Shown here in pieces: positions 25,234 through 34,501 of a stretch of DNA of 64,000 nucleotides (position 1 is its first letter; each line of letters begins with the position of its first letter). The translations under genes were made by a program, and so were the position numbers. A model generated the notes under the pieces. That model saw nothing but the letters and a program-made list of their open reading frames with translations. It made no database searches and had not been told where the DNA came from. The stretch comes from RFSX01 sp965248155 (lineage in GTDB: Bacteria; Bacteroidota; Bacteroidia; Chitinophagales; Saprospiraceae): the NCBI GenBank assembly GCA_965248155.1, contig CBDFIO010000001.1:1116001-1180000 (forward strand), read 5' to 3'.

Positions 25234-26232
25234 TTATCCTTCAGAGATTTTAAAAGCATTGATATCGAGAATAATTGTCAACTTACCACATTGCTCTTTT
25301 GGAGCAGTAGGATCTGGTTGAAATTTATATCCTCGAGCAGCTTCGGCAGTTTTCTTTAGAATGGTTTTATCTGTAATTGTGGATTCTCTTTCGACTAATT
25401 CAACGTAAGTCACAAGACCTTTTCTGTTAATGCATACTTTGACTGCGACTTTACCACTTTTTGTCATTGGTATTTGCCCAAAGTTTCGATAGATAACTTT
25501 TCTACCAAAAACGCCATCTCCGGAATCATCATATTCTCCAAGACCGGATCCTCCTGTTCCCATTCCGCTATCTCCATCGTTTCCAGATTTATCTGCGCCT
25601 TTGCCATCACCTCTATTTCCTTCTCCTGTGCCTCTGTCTGATCCTTCATTTCTTGAAGATTCACCTTCAGGGTTTTTTGTCTTTTTCCCTCCACCTGATT
25701 TAAAAACGTCTAAAATTCTTGATATTCTATCCTTTGTAGACTCTTTAGGTTTCTCCGCAGGAGCAGGTTCCGGATCTGGTTCAGGTATTGGATCTGGTTC
25801 AGGTTCAGGAATGATTTCCGGTTCCGGATCATCAAATTCAATCTCTTCAGGTGCAGCTTCCACTTCTGACTCTTCCATTGTTGTTTCGGAAATCACAGGA
25901 TCCGTTGGTGTCGGTGGAGTAGGAGTAGGCTTGGGCATTTTCACTTCAGGCTGCTTCGTTTCAATCGCTTCAGTTTTCTTTTGCTCAAGTTCGCTGACAG
26001 GGTCTGCTTTCTTTCTTGCTTCACCGGATTTTGAAGAAGCTTTATTGCTATTAGCACTTGGCTTGAATTCAATTTCTTCAAAATTAATAGCTACAGCATA
26101 TTGGTTTTCAATAGCCTTCTCATAATTACAAGTACTAAAGAATGCCGCTGCCAGAATCAAAAGATGGATAAAAAACGAATTCCTCGCTCCCTTTCTTTTG
26201 TTTTTCATTTCAGTTATTACTTCCTTTCTCAT
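25234..26232 (-). CDS. TonB-like energy transducer
   Basis: 332 aa. One N-terminal hydrophobic helix (about 19-36), a long Pro/Glu/Asp-rich spacer (PEPEPDPIPEPDPEPAP), a Gly/Asp/Ser-rich stretch (about 190-240) and a C-terminal TonB-type domain (GKVAVKVCINRKGLVTYVEL ... AARGYKFQP) reproduce the TonB/TolA plan: an inner-membrane anchor spanning the periplasm to touch outer-membrane transporters. exbB/exbD are not beside it. An internal ATG at codon 9 (MKNKRKG) is an alternative start. Confidence 0.85.
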   Translation of the reverse strand: MRKEVITEMKNKRKGARNSFFIHLLILAAAFFSTCNYEKAIENQYAVAINFEEIEFKPSANSNKASSKSGEARKKADPVSELEQKKTEAIETKQPEVKMPKPTPTPPTPTDPVISETTMEESEVEAAPEEIEFDDPEPEIIPEPEPDPIPEPDPEPAPAEKPKESTKDRISRILDVFKSGGGKKTKNPEGESSRNEGSDRGTGEGNRGDGKGADKSGNDGDSGMGTGGSGLGEYDDSGDGVFGRKVIYRNFGQIPMTKSGKVAVKVCINRKGLVTYVELVERESTITDKTILKKTAEAARGYKFQPDPTAPKEQCGKLTIILDINAFKISEG

Positions 26233-26479
26233 AATTATTTACTTTAATAGAAGGACTGATTTACAAGCTATAAAACAGTTAATTTCTACTTAAAATTTCA
26301 TCAGAAGGCCTTAAATTTTATTAAAACCCAACAAATATCATTTTTTCGTAATGTAATTTAAGACAATTGCCGTGCCATGAACGAATTTTAATCAAAAAGT
26401 CAGCATTATCACTTAAGATGGACACAGTATCTGATTTTTTAATTCATATTTGTAAATCAAAATTTGACTTAATCTGCTT

Positions 26480-28777
26480 ATGCAATCTTACAAACGACAT
26501 CTTTCATATCGCCTATTATTATTAATATTCACGTTTAGTTTTTTTAGTATTGTCGATTCTGAAGCCCAATCTTTTAATTCTTTTGATTGTCAGGTTACGT
26601 TCAACAATAATGAATTGGCATATCCATTTACAGGTGGATTTAGTGCCCCACAATTTTCTGACATGGACATAAATCAAGATGGAGTTATGGACCTATTTGT
26701 GTTTGATCGTGTTGGTGATGTATCAATGACATTTATAAAAGAAGGTCAAGGCACATCAGAGAGTTACAGATATACCAATGAATACAAAAACGACTTCCCT
26801 TCGATGTGCTGCTGGTCCTTGGTCAGAGATTTTAATGGGGATGGTTACAGTGATATATTCACCGTTCCTCTTGCAGGGGGTATTTCAGGAGCTGAATTAT
26901 ATCAGGGTATGTATAATAATGGTAGATGGACATTCGACAGAAGAAGAATGGGAGGTGAAGAAGGAGATGAAGAAATTATATGGTTTGATATAGGGAATAG
27001 TACAATCAATGTGACCATTCCATTTAACGATAAACCAGACATTGTAGATGTTGATAGCGATGGAGATCTTGACATTCTTTCATTTGATTTAGGTGGAAGT
27101 TTTGTGAACTACTATAAAAATTTACAAGTGGAAAAAATGCTTCCAAAGGATACGATGGTCTTCGAGTTAAATGACCTGTGCTTTGGAAAATTTAAGGAAA
27201 GCGGATTTTCAGAAACGATATTTTTAAGTGATAATCCCGATGAATGTGCATCTGAATTCAGACCTGAAGAGCAAAGTGATAATAAATCCGGAGGACTTCA
27301 TGCAGGATCATCTTTACTCGCATTTGATAATGATGACGATGGGGATCTTGATCTGATACTTGGGGACTTAACGAACACGGGTGTTGTCTACCTTGACAAT
27401 GGGGGCAACAAAGAAAAAAATCACATTACAGGATTGGATAAGAATTACCCTAGATATGATTTTCCTGTAGAAATGTCCATTTTCCTATCTGCGTTTAGCA
27501 TTGATGTTGATTCAGATGGATTGAAAGATCTTATCATTGCTCCTAATGAAGTATCTAGCATTACCAATACCAATAATGTTTGGTTGTATAAAAACACCGG
27601 AGACCCTGAAGCTAGATTTACACTTCAGCAAATGGATTTTTTGGCGGGAGAAACCTTAGATTTTGGAAGTTTTTCCCATCCAGCATTTGTAGATGAGAAT
27701 GCGGATGGCTTGATGGATATTGTGGTATGTACAGATGGTGAGTTTGGAACTTCCGGACCTGCATCTTTGGCGATGTATTTATTTGAAAACATAGGCACGC
27801 CTACTGAACCAGCTTTTGAATTGGTAGATGATGATTATCTGGATTTTCGTCAATTTAATACAACCTCCAGAAATCCTTCTCCTGCATTTGGTGATCTGGA
27901 TGGAGATGGGGATACAGACTTGGTAATAGGAGATGCTGACGGTTTTCTTTATTATTTTGAAAATGCGGCAGGTGCTGATAATCCATTACAATTTGCAAAT
28001 CCTATCTATAATTTTATGGACATTGATGTAGGACAAGCAGCAAAACCCACTATTGCAGATCTCAATGGTGATGGCCTTGGAGACTTAATAATTGGCGAGC
28101 GGAACTCCAATGGATTTATGGATACATTAGGAAATGTTAACTATTTTCAGAATCAAGGTTCGATTTCTCAACCTTCATTTAATAATGATGTAACTGCATT
28201 GCCAAACTATCCGATTTTAGGATTGATGGATACCCGACTCACTATAAGCTCAGCGGAAAAAGGCTTGTCTGCCCCGGCAATCGTTACCGTCGATGATGAA
28301 TTTCGAATTTTCCTGGGCTCAGATAAAGGGCATATCAAACAATATTCAGGAGTAGAAAATGGGCTATATGGCCAATATGAAACAATTTCAGAAGCACTTG
28401 GCGAAATAAAAGAAGGAAGATCTACAACCATTGACCTTTATGATATAGATGGAGATAACTACTTTGAAATTATTATAGGGAATAAACGAGGAGGTATAAA
28501 TTTTTATAATACTTCCATAAGAACAAGTACAACTTCATTGCAAGAATCAATCGTGAAGAACTTTAGTTTATTTCCAAATCCCACTAGTGATTTTATACAA
28601 TTCACCGATGGCCAGGAGTTTAATGCGTATTACTTGTATGACACCAACGGGAGATTAGTTCGTCAAAGTAACACTAGGTCTTCTAAAGTGGACCTGAGAG
28701 GGCTTGGAAGTTCTGTATACTTTATCCAATTCTATATTGGGTCAGAAATTATTATGAAAAAAGTTATCAAGATTTAG
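26480..28777 (+). CDS. Secreted VCBS/FG-GAP repeat protein with T9SS type A sorting domain
   Basis: 765 aa. Signal peptide at the N-terminus (hydrophobic core about 11-25, cleavage near SEAQ). At least eight calcium-binding repeats of the DxDxDGxxD type are spread along the protein (for example DINQDGVMD, DVDSDGDLD, DNDDDGDLD, DLDGDGDTD), consistent with a beta-propeller. The last ~80 residues (NFSLFPNPTSDFIQF to the final KKVIKI) form a type A C-terminal domain that routes the protein through the outer membrane by the type IX secretion system. The ligand is unknown. The 3' end overlaps the convergent YggS gene by 4 bp. Confidence 0.92.
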   Translation: MQSYKRHLSYRLLLLIFTFSFFSIVDSEAQSFNSFDCQVTFNNNELAYPFTGGFSAPQFSDMDINQDGVMDLFVFDRVGDVSMTFIKEGQGTSESYRYTNEYKNDFPSMCCWSLVRDFNGDGYSDIFTVPLAGGISGAELYQGMYNNGRWTFDRRRMGGEEGDEEIIWFDIGNSTINVTIPFNDKPDIVDVDSDGDLDILSFDLGGSFVNYYKNLQVEKMLPKDTMVFELNDLCFGKFKESGFSETIFLSDNPDECASEFRPEEQSDNKSGGLHAGSSLLAFDNDDDGDLDLILGDLTNTGVVYLDNGGNKEKNHITGLDKNYPRYDFPVEMSIFLSAFSIDVDSDGLKDLIIAPNEVSSITNTNNVWLYKNTGDPEARFTLQQMDFLAGETLDFGSFSHPAFVDENADGLMDIVVCTDGEFGTSGPASLAMYLFENIGTPTEPAFELVDDDYLDFRQFNTTSRNPSPAFGDLDGDGDTDLVIGDADGFLYYFENAAGADNPLQFANPIYNFMDIDVGQAAKPTIADLNGDGLGDLIIGERNSNGFMDTLGNVNYFQNQGSISQPSFNNDVTALPNYPILGLMDTRLTISSAEKGLSAPAIVTVDDEFRIFLGSDKGHIKQYSGVENGLYGQYETISEALGEIKEGRSTTIDLYDIDGDNYFEIIIGNKRGGINFYNTSIRTSTTSLQESIVKNFSLFPNPTSDFIQFTDGQEFNAYYLYDTNGRLVRQSNTRSSKVDLRGLGSSVYFIQFYIGSEIIMKKVIKI

Positions 28778-29421
28778 GATCGGGAACCGAATATTAGGCT
28801 ACCTATTCTAACCATTGTTGATCCTTCTTTAACAGCGATTTTGTAATCTCCAGACATCCCCATAGATATTTCTTTGAATGTATCAAAAGTTGAAAATTCG
28901 CCTGATTTGAGTTCTTCAAAATTTTGTTTCAGCTTTTGAAATTCTTTTACAGTGACTTCAGGTTTAGACGTTAAAGTACCCATACCCATTATTCCTCTGA
29001 TTTCTAACCCTTGAAGAGTCATTAATGTATCGAGTTCAGATTTGAAAACATCAAATGGCCATCCAAATTTCGATTCTTCTGAAGCAATACGTAATTGAAT
29101 GAGAATAGGAATTATACGATGGTTTTTGAGGGCTTCTTTGCTAATCGATTTTGCAAGTTTTAAAGAGTCTACAGAATGAATTAAGTGCACAAATGGAGCG
29201 ATGTATTTAACTTTATTTTTCTGTAAATGGCCTATCATGTGCCATCGAATATCAGGTGGTAATAAATCTTTCTTTTCAACAAGTTCTTGAACTCTGTTTT
29301 CACCAAAATCCTTGTGACCCAAATTATATACTTCGCTAATTTGTTCTATACTTTTAGTTTTAGAAACAGCTACAAGCGTAACATCATGTTCATTCAGATA
29401 TGCTTTGATTTGTTCAATCAT
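28774..29421 (-). CDS. YggS/PROSC family PLP-binding protein
   Basis: 215 aa. The PLP lysine is K21 in VAVSKTK. HMIGHLQKNKV, HSVDSLKLA, a Gly-rich MGMGTL and SMGMSGDY-x-x-A complete the YggS pattern. The family maintains free PLP levels and has no known catalytic reaction. It lies 67 bp upstream on the same strand from the deoxynucleoside kinase, so the two may be independent. Confidence 0.93.
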   Translation of the reverse strand: MIEQIKAYLNEHDVTLVAVSKTKSIEQISEVYNLGHKDFGENRVQELVEKKDLLPPDIRWHMIGHLQKNKVKYIAPFVHLIHSVDSLKLAKSISKEALKNHRIIPILIQLRIASEESKFGWPFDVFKSELDTLMTLQGLEIRGIMGMGTLTSKPEVTVKEFQKLKQNFEELKSGEFSTFDTFKEISMGMSGDYKIAVKEGSTMVRIGSLIFGSRS

Positions 29422-29488
29422 TAGAGCTTAGATTAATAAGTATATGAATTGTAAAAGAGAATAAAAGGTTCAATAGATTAGAAATGAA

Positions 29489-30124
29489 TTAAAATAAGCC
29501 ATAAAGATTCGCATTTATATCCTGGACTATGGATCCAAAATCTTCCTTATTGGCCATGAAATCCATACCATCGATATCAATTATAAGAAGCTTTCCAATT
29601 TTATAGCTATCTATCCATTTGTTATATTTTTCATTTAGCCTCTTCAGATAATCCAGACTAATACTCCCTTCATAATCTCGACCTCTCTTTTGAATATGAT
29701 TAACTAATGTAGGAATACTTGCATTAAGATATATGAGTAGATCTGGAGCTTGAACTTGAGATGTCATAATCTGAAATAAAGTACTGTAGTTATCAAAGTC
29801 ACGCTTAGACATCAATCCCATCTCGTGGAGATTAGGAGCGAAAATATGAGCATCTTCATATATTGTTCTATCCTGAATAACTGTTTTATTTCCATTTCTA
29901 ATCTCTATCAATTGACGATAACGACTATTAAGAAAATAAATCTGAAGATTAAATGACCATCTTTTCATGTCCACATAAAAGTCACTTAAATACGGATTAG
30001 TATTAGTGTCTTCAAAATGTACTTCCCAATTAAATTGTTTACCTAACAGCTCAGATAGAGTTGTTTTTCCAGCTCCGATATTACCGGAAACAGCAATATG
30101 TTTTATTTTAGGTTCAGATTCCAA
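29489..30124 (-). CDS. Deoxynucleoside kinase
   Basis: About 211 aa if started at TTG 30124. P-loop SGNIGAGKTT, FEDTNTNPYL with the catalytic-type Glu, QDRTIYEDAHIFA (DRS-like) and the lid KRGRDYE define the dNK family, which salvages deoxynucleosides to 5'-monophosphates. The first ATG of the frame is at 30253 and would add 43 residues with no resemblance to the family, which normally begins a few residues before the P-loop; I therefore prefer the TTG that yields MESEPKIKHIAVSG. It is divergent from the ABC ATPase gene. Confidence 0.85.
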   Translation of the reverse strand: MESEPKIKHIAVSGNIGAGKTTLSELLGKQFNWEVHFEDTNTNPYLSDFYVDMKRWSFNLQIYFLNSRYRQLIEIRNGNKTVIQDRTIYEDAHIFAPNLHEMGLMSKRDFDNYSTLFQIMTSQVQAPDLLIYLNASIPTLVNHIQKRGRDYEGSISLDYLKRLNEKYNKWIDSYKIGKLLIIDIDGMDFMANKEDFGSIVQDINANLYGLF

Positions 30125-30290
30125 GTTTCCTGAAATTGAGTTCAGATTATAATTATGTTGACCAAAATAGGCATTTAGACGGAGATCAACATGTGAACAT
30201 CTAAAATATTCGAATCTATTTTTATTATAAAGTAAATTCACAATAATTAGCATTATAATTGATTCAATTAATTACCGATTAAATTAAATT

Positions 30291-31001
30291 ATGGATACGA
30301 TAATATCGATTGAGGAGCTTAAGAAGATTTATGTGATGGGTACAGAAAAGGTTTATGCGCTTAATGGTGTAACCCTTGATATAAGTAAAAATGAATATGT
30401 TGCTTTAATGGGCCCCTCAGGTTCAGGAAAGTCAACACTTATGAATTTAATTGGACTTCTTGATACCCCTACTTCTGGTAGTTATCATCTTAATGATCAG
30501 AATGTAAGCGTAATGACAGACTACGAACTGGCTACAGTTAGAAACAAAGAAATCGGTTTTGTATTTCAAACATTTAATTTACTTCCTAGATTATCTGCTC
30601 TTGAAAATGTTGCTCTTCCGCTAGTCTATTCTGGTATGAGTAAAAAGAAAAGATTACAGAGAGCCGAAGAAGTTTTGGAAAGTGTTGGTCTTGGGGATAG
30701 GATAGAACATAAACCCAATGAGTTGTCTGGAGGTCAACGTCAGAGAGTGGCTATTGCCAGGGCTTTAGTAAATAACCCAAGTATCATTCTAGCTGATGAA
30801 CCCACCGGAAATCTTGATTCCAAAACCTCAATTGAGATAATGGCAATATTAGAAGAAATTCACAATAAAGGGAATACGATAATATTGGTTACACACGAAT
30901 CTGATATCGCCAGGCATGCGCATCGAATTATCAAATTAAGAGACGGGCTTCTTGAGTCGGATGAGTTGAACCCTGAAGCAGCCGTTATAAGTCATCTTTA
31001 G
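30291..31001 (+). CDS. ABC transporter ATP-binding protein (LolD/MacB type)
   Basis: 236 aa. Walker A GPSGSGKST (41-49), Q-loop FQTFNLLPRL, signature LSGGQRQRVAIARAL, Walker B ILADEPTGNLD and switch VTHESD are all intact. The sequence resembles LolD/MacB/FtsE-class ATPases that drive periplasm-facing mechanotransmission or lipoprotein release. No permease gene is adjacent, so its membrane partner must be encoded elsewhere. Confidence 0.92.
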   Translation: MDTIISIEELKKIYVMGTEKVYALNGVTLDISKNEYVALMGPSGSGKSTLMNLIGLLDTPTSGSYHLNDQNVSVMTDYELATVRNKEIGFVFQTFNLLPRLSALENVALPLVYSGMSKKKRLQRAEEVLESVGLGDRIEHKPNELSGGQRQRVAIARALVNNPSIILADEPTGNLDSKTSIEIMAILEEIHNKGNTIILVTHESDIARHAHRIIKLRDGLLESDELNPEAAVISHL

Positions 31002-31096
31002 ATTAAAAAGGTAAAAAGCAATTTTTCCATTTCTAAGAAGGATAGCTTGCTCTTAATTCAATCCGATTTTTAGATTATCCCCTTATCTTTACAAAC

Positions 31097-31639
31097 ATGA
31101 AAATCTATACTAAGACCGGTGATAAAGGTGACACATCATTATTTGGTGGTACACGCGTCAATAAAGATCATGTACAGATTGAAGCTTACGGAACTGTAGA
31201 CGAATTAAATGCTCATACAGGCTTACTTATTAGTTCTATAAATGAAGACAATATTAAGACTGAATTAATGGCAATACAAGCAATATTATTTGATATCGGC
31301 AGCCATCTGGCTTCAGATGGAAAGAATGATGATTATTTACCAGCTTTAGAAGATGGTTTTATAAAAAATCTTGAAGAATCAATGGATAGTATGAGCAAAG
31401 AATTATCTCCTCTGAAATCTTTCATTCTTCCCGGAGGGAATAGGAGGATTGCTCTAGCACATGTTTGTAGAACGGTATGCAGGAGAGCAGAACGAAGAGT
31501 TATTACATTAGATTCTTCTAAAACGGTAACTGAGTTTATCGTAAGGTATTTGAATCGACTTTCTGACTATTATTTTGTACTTGCTAGATATGTATCTATG
31601 TTAGATGGAGTAGATGAGCAAAAGTGGAATCCGAAATAA
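31097..31639 (+). CDS. Cob(I)yrinic acid a,c-diamide adenosyltransferase (PduO type)
   Basis: 180 aa. The N-terminal ATP-binding TKTGDKGDTSLFGG (5-18), VDELNAHTGL and the C-terminal CRTVCRRAERRV are the PduO/MMAB signatures. It adenosylates cob(I)alamin to make coenzyme B12. No cobalamin riboswitch or other B12 gene was recognised nearby. The next gene starts 28 bp after its stop. Confidence 0.95.
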   Translation: MKIYTKTGDKGDTSLFGGTRVNKDHVQIEAYGTVDELNAHTGLLISSINEDNIKTELMAIQAILFDIGSHLASDGKNDDYLPALEDGFIKNLEESMDSMSKELSPLKSFILPGGNRRIALAHVCRTVCRRAERRVITLDSSKTVTEFIVRYLNRLSDYYFVLARYVSMLDGVDEQKWNPK

Positions 31640-31667
31640 GTTTATTTTTAGCTTAACAAATGAGAAA

Positions 31668-33299
31668 ATGAACTCAGATCTTAAGAAAATATCATTTAGT
31701 TGGAAAGACCTTCCTAAGTTATTTATAGTCTTGGGTGCAATCAGTATTATCTGTTTTCTTTTTCCTTCTCATAGCAATCAAAATTATAAATATTTTGTTG
31801 GCGAGAGCTGGGCCTATAATGATCTGGTATCTGAGAAAGCTTTTAGTTTTTCGGCGAATATTGCGGAGTCAGGAAATGACACGATATCTGGTCCGATATA
31901 TAGTTTCAGGAAGGGAGATGTGTTAATTTCAAGAGGACAACTCGTCAATAATGCTGAGAAGCAAATATTAGATCATTACTTTCTTAATGTAATTGGTCCC
32001 AGGACGGTCTTAAACTCGGTTAAACTGATTTATTTTTTAGGGTACTTTCTATTGACAGCACTAATAATAGGGGCACTTATCCTTTATTCGTTCAAATATT
32101 TTCCAAGTATTTGCAAGACAAGCTCAGGTGTATTATTCCTTGTGATTTGGCCAGTGATATTCAGTATAGTCGTCTATCTGGTAGGCAAGAATGAAGTCCT
32201 GAGCCTATATATGATTCCATTTTGTATTACACCAATTGTGGTATATAATTTTTACGGTGGAAGGCTTGCATTGTTTGTACATATCGTTGTAGTCTTAATA
32301 TCAAGCTTCTTAAGTAGTCTAGGCTATGAATTTACATTTCTACAAATTCTAGCTGGAATCGTGACGGTTTTGATCATTTCTGAAACAAGATATTGGAACA
32401 AATTCTTCATGGCAATTTTTGTAATTCTATTGACATATTTGATAGGATATCTAGGATTAGCCTTGATAAATTCGGGATCATTAATTTCCAGTGAGATAAA
32501 AACATTTGTTTGGCTAGGTGTGAATGCTTTGCTCCTGCTATTAGCATATCCGTTTATTCCTATCATTGAAAAAATATTTGGATTTACATCCAGTATTACA
32601 ATTGCCGAACTTGCGGACATGAATAAACCTTTGCTCAGAGAGTTATCAATTAAGGCTCCGGGCACATTCCAGCATTCGTTACAAGTTGCGAATCTGAGTG
32701 AAACTGCAGCTGAAGCAATCGGTGCCAATGGACTACTTGTTAAAACAGCAGCCTTATATCATGATATAGGGAAAATGAATAATCCTTTTTGCTTTATCGA
32801 AAACAATAACGGGACAAACCCTCATGACGAATTGAATAATTTTGAAAGTGCAAAAATTATTATAGGTCATGTTACTGAAGGAGAAGCAATGGCAAAAAAG
32901 GCTCGCCTTCCAAAACTGATCAATGATTTCATCACGACACACCATGGAACTACTCGTGTTGAATATTTTTATAGAACTCAACTTAATGATGAACCGGATA
33001 GAGAATTTGATGAAACACTTTTTAGATATCCCGGACCAAAGCCATCTTCAAAGGAACAGTCAATAATGATGTTAGCTGATTCTATTGAAGCGGCTGCTAA
33101 AAGCTTAAAAAATCCAACTGGAGGAGATATTGATGAATTAATTGACAAGATTGTAGATTACAAAATTGATGAGGGTCAATTAAGTGAATCAGCGCTTAGT
33201 TTCAGGGAACTGAAAACTTGCGTAGAAACTTTCAGAACAATCCTGAGAAGTATATACCACGTGAGAATTGAATATCCAGAATCAAATTCTGAAGAATAA
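31668..33299 (+). CDS. 7TM-HD (PgpH-like) HD-domain phosphohydrolase with short extracellular domain
   Basis: 543 aa from ATG 31668; an upstream in-frame ATG at 31614 would overlap the adenosyltransferase gene by 26 bp. One N-terminal helix (about 17-32), a short outside segment (about 35-112, ending KGDVLISRGQLVNN), then about seven membrane helices (about 114-302) and a cytosolic HD domain with H336 and H365-D366 and a later THHGTTR. In PgpH this domain hydrolyses c-di-AMP. The HDED ectodomain appears shortened compared with the family as I know it. It runs directly into the YdjM gene (TAATG). Confidence 0.85.
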   Translation: MNSDLKKISFSWKDLPKLFIVLGAISIICFLFPSHSNQNYKYFVGESWAYNDLVSEKAFSFSANIAESGNDTISGPIYSFRKGDVLISRGQLVNNAEKQILDHYFLNVIGPRTVLNSVKLIYFLGYFLLTALIIGALILYSFKYFPSICKTSSGVLFLVIWPVIFSIVVYLVGKNEVLSLYMIPFCITPIVVYNFYGGRLALFVHIVVVLISSFLSSLGYEFTFLQILAGIVTVLIISETRYWNKFFMAIFVILLTYLIGYLGLALINSGSLISSEIKTFVWLGVNALLLLLAYPFIPIIEKIFGFTSSITIAELADMNKPLLRELSIKAPGTFQHSLQVANLSETAAEAIGANGLLVKTAALYHDIGKMNNPFCFIENNNGTNPHDELNNFESAKIIIGHVTEGEAMAKKARLPKLINDFITTHHGTTRVEYFYRTQLNDEPDREFDETLFRYPGPKPSSKEQSIMMLADSIEAAAKSLKNPTGGDIDELIDKIVDYKIDEGQLSESALSFRELKTCVETFRTILRSIYHVRIEYPESNSEE

Positions 33300-33831
33300 T
33301 GGCATCTGTTTTTGGACATGCAATCTCTGCAATTACAGTTTCGGATTTTGCTTCTAAGAAATACGATAAGGTTAAGCTGACAGTACTGGCAATAATTTGT
33401 TCTATTCTTCCAGATGCAGATATCATCATGTTTAAGTTTGGATATTCTTACTCACATTGGTTGGGTCATCGTGGGTTTTCACATTCCATCGTCTTTGCAA
33501 TTTTCATTGCTTTACTGATTAAAATAATCTTCTATTCTAAGTATAAATTTTTCAGTAGAGATAGTCTATATATTATTTTGATTTTCAGTTTTATTACAGC
33601 TTCGCATGGTTTTCTTGATGCTATGACTACCGGAGGAAAAGGAATTGCATTTTTCCACCCTTTGATAATACGCGCCATTTTTTACCCTGGAGGTTTATTC
33701 AGGTAAGTCCAATAGGAGCGAGTCGATTTTTTAGCGAATGGGGTTTAGCAGTAATAAAAAGTGAGCTGATTTGGATAGGGCTGCCTTGTTTCTTCCTTTT
33801 GTTTTTTAAAAGAATAATAATCAGATCCTAA
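33299..33831 (+). pseudogene. YdjM-family membrane metal-dependent hydrolase, frameshifted
   Basis: The first frame (33299-33706) encodes 135 residues with FGH near the start, SILPDADI, GHRGFSHS and SHGFLDAMT, the histidine/aspartate pattern of YdjM (LexA-regulated membrane hydrolase) proteins. It loses the family sequence at about 33655, and the -1 frame from 33658 continues it exactly: PFDNTRHFLPWRFIQVSPIG, then RFFSEWGLAVIKSEL, ending TAA 33829-33831. One missing base in TTTTTCCACCC explains this. A sequencing error is possible; no slippery heptamer argues against programmed frameshifting. Confidence 0.85.
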
Positions 33832-34385
33832 CTTAATTGACTTTTAAATTTTAATTGTCGGATGCCATCTATTGCTAAAACAAATAGACTTATAAAAATG
33901 GCATTACTTAATAAAGTATTTCTAAAAAAAGGAATTGCAGCTGTAAAGCATGCTGATAAACCGACAAAATTCTTAGGATAGATAACTGAAGTCATCCAGG
34001 TTCCAAGGTTGGTAATCACAAAAAATCCAATTGATGAAAATAAGGTTCCGAAAAGTATTTTCTGAAATGAAGTTTTTTGAACCAGTAAGAATCCAATCCC
34101 TACAGTAACGATAAAAGCAAGATAGTTCGTAATCATATATTCATCGAATACAATAAATCCTGTGCCTTCAAAAAATGGACGGTTAATGGTATTGTTTAAT
34201 ATTAAATCACCAATAAATAATGCTAAAATTGGAAGTAAAATGGCAAGATATTTTCTGCTTATGTATATACCGCCTACCAAAGCCATTGCAGCAACAGGAG
34301 TAGCATTTGGAGGATGAGGTAAAAGTCTGAAAATTGATGCAGCAACGATAAATATTGCAGCTAATCCAAAATTCTTATTATCCAT
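33828..34385 (-). CDS. DUF6580 family membrane protein
   Basis: 185 aa with five to six hydrophobic helices. FRLLPHPPNATPVAAMALVGG near residues 19-39 and NTIL/NNTINRP-type loops are typical of the DUF6580 family of putative membrane transport proteins found in Bacteroidota. It is somewhat like S-components of vitamin transporters in topology, but the function is unknown. Its stop overlaps the stop of the frameshifted YdjM gene by 4 bp. Confidence 0.75.
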   Translation of the reverse strand: MDNKNFGLAAIFIVAASIFRLLPHPPNATPVAAMALVGGIYISRKYLAILLPILALFIGDLILNNTINRPFFEGTGFIVFDEYMITNYLAFIVTVGIGFLLVQKTSFQKILFGTLFSSIGFFVITNLGTWMTSVIYPKNFVGLSACFTAAIPFFRNTLLSNAIFISLFVLAIDGIRQLKFKSQLS

Positions 34386-34501
34386 AATCGCGATTTCAAT
34401 TACAAAGATGTACTAAATAATTGTAAAATTGAAGCCATATGCAGTTTAGTGGGAATCAATGATTATTTTTGAATCTTTCTAAAAAATAGAGATTATTTGA
34501 T

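Noticed and set aside
25740..25830. Short tandem repeat in DNA (GGTTCAGGATCTGG-like units)
   Set aside because: It encodes the Pro-Glu-Pro-Asp linker of the TonB-like protein, which accounts for the repetition.
25601..26125. 174-codon plus-strand frame rich in Ser and Gly opposite the TonB-like gene
   Set aside because: It is the antisense of the Pro/Glu/Asp-rich linker; composition is explained by that and no family match is visible.
30125..30253. 43-residue N-terminal extension of the deoxynucleoside kinase
   Set aside because: The extension is unlike the family, which starts just before the P-loop; the intergenic region between divergent genes is a better explanation.
31002..31096. Possible cobalamin riboswitch upstream of the adenosyltransferase
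   Set aside because: The 95-bp gap is too short and has no B12-box-like sequence.
32324..32728. 134-codon minus-strand frame inside the 7TM-HD gene
   Set aside because: Lies wholly within an intact conserved gene on the other strand.
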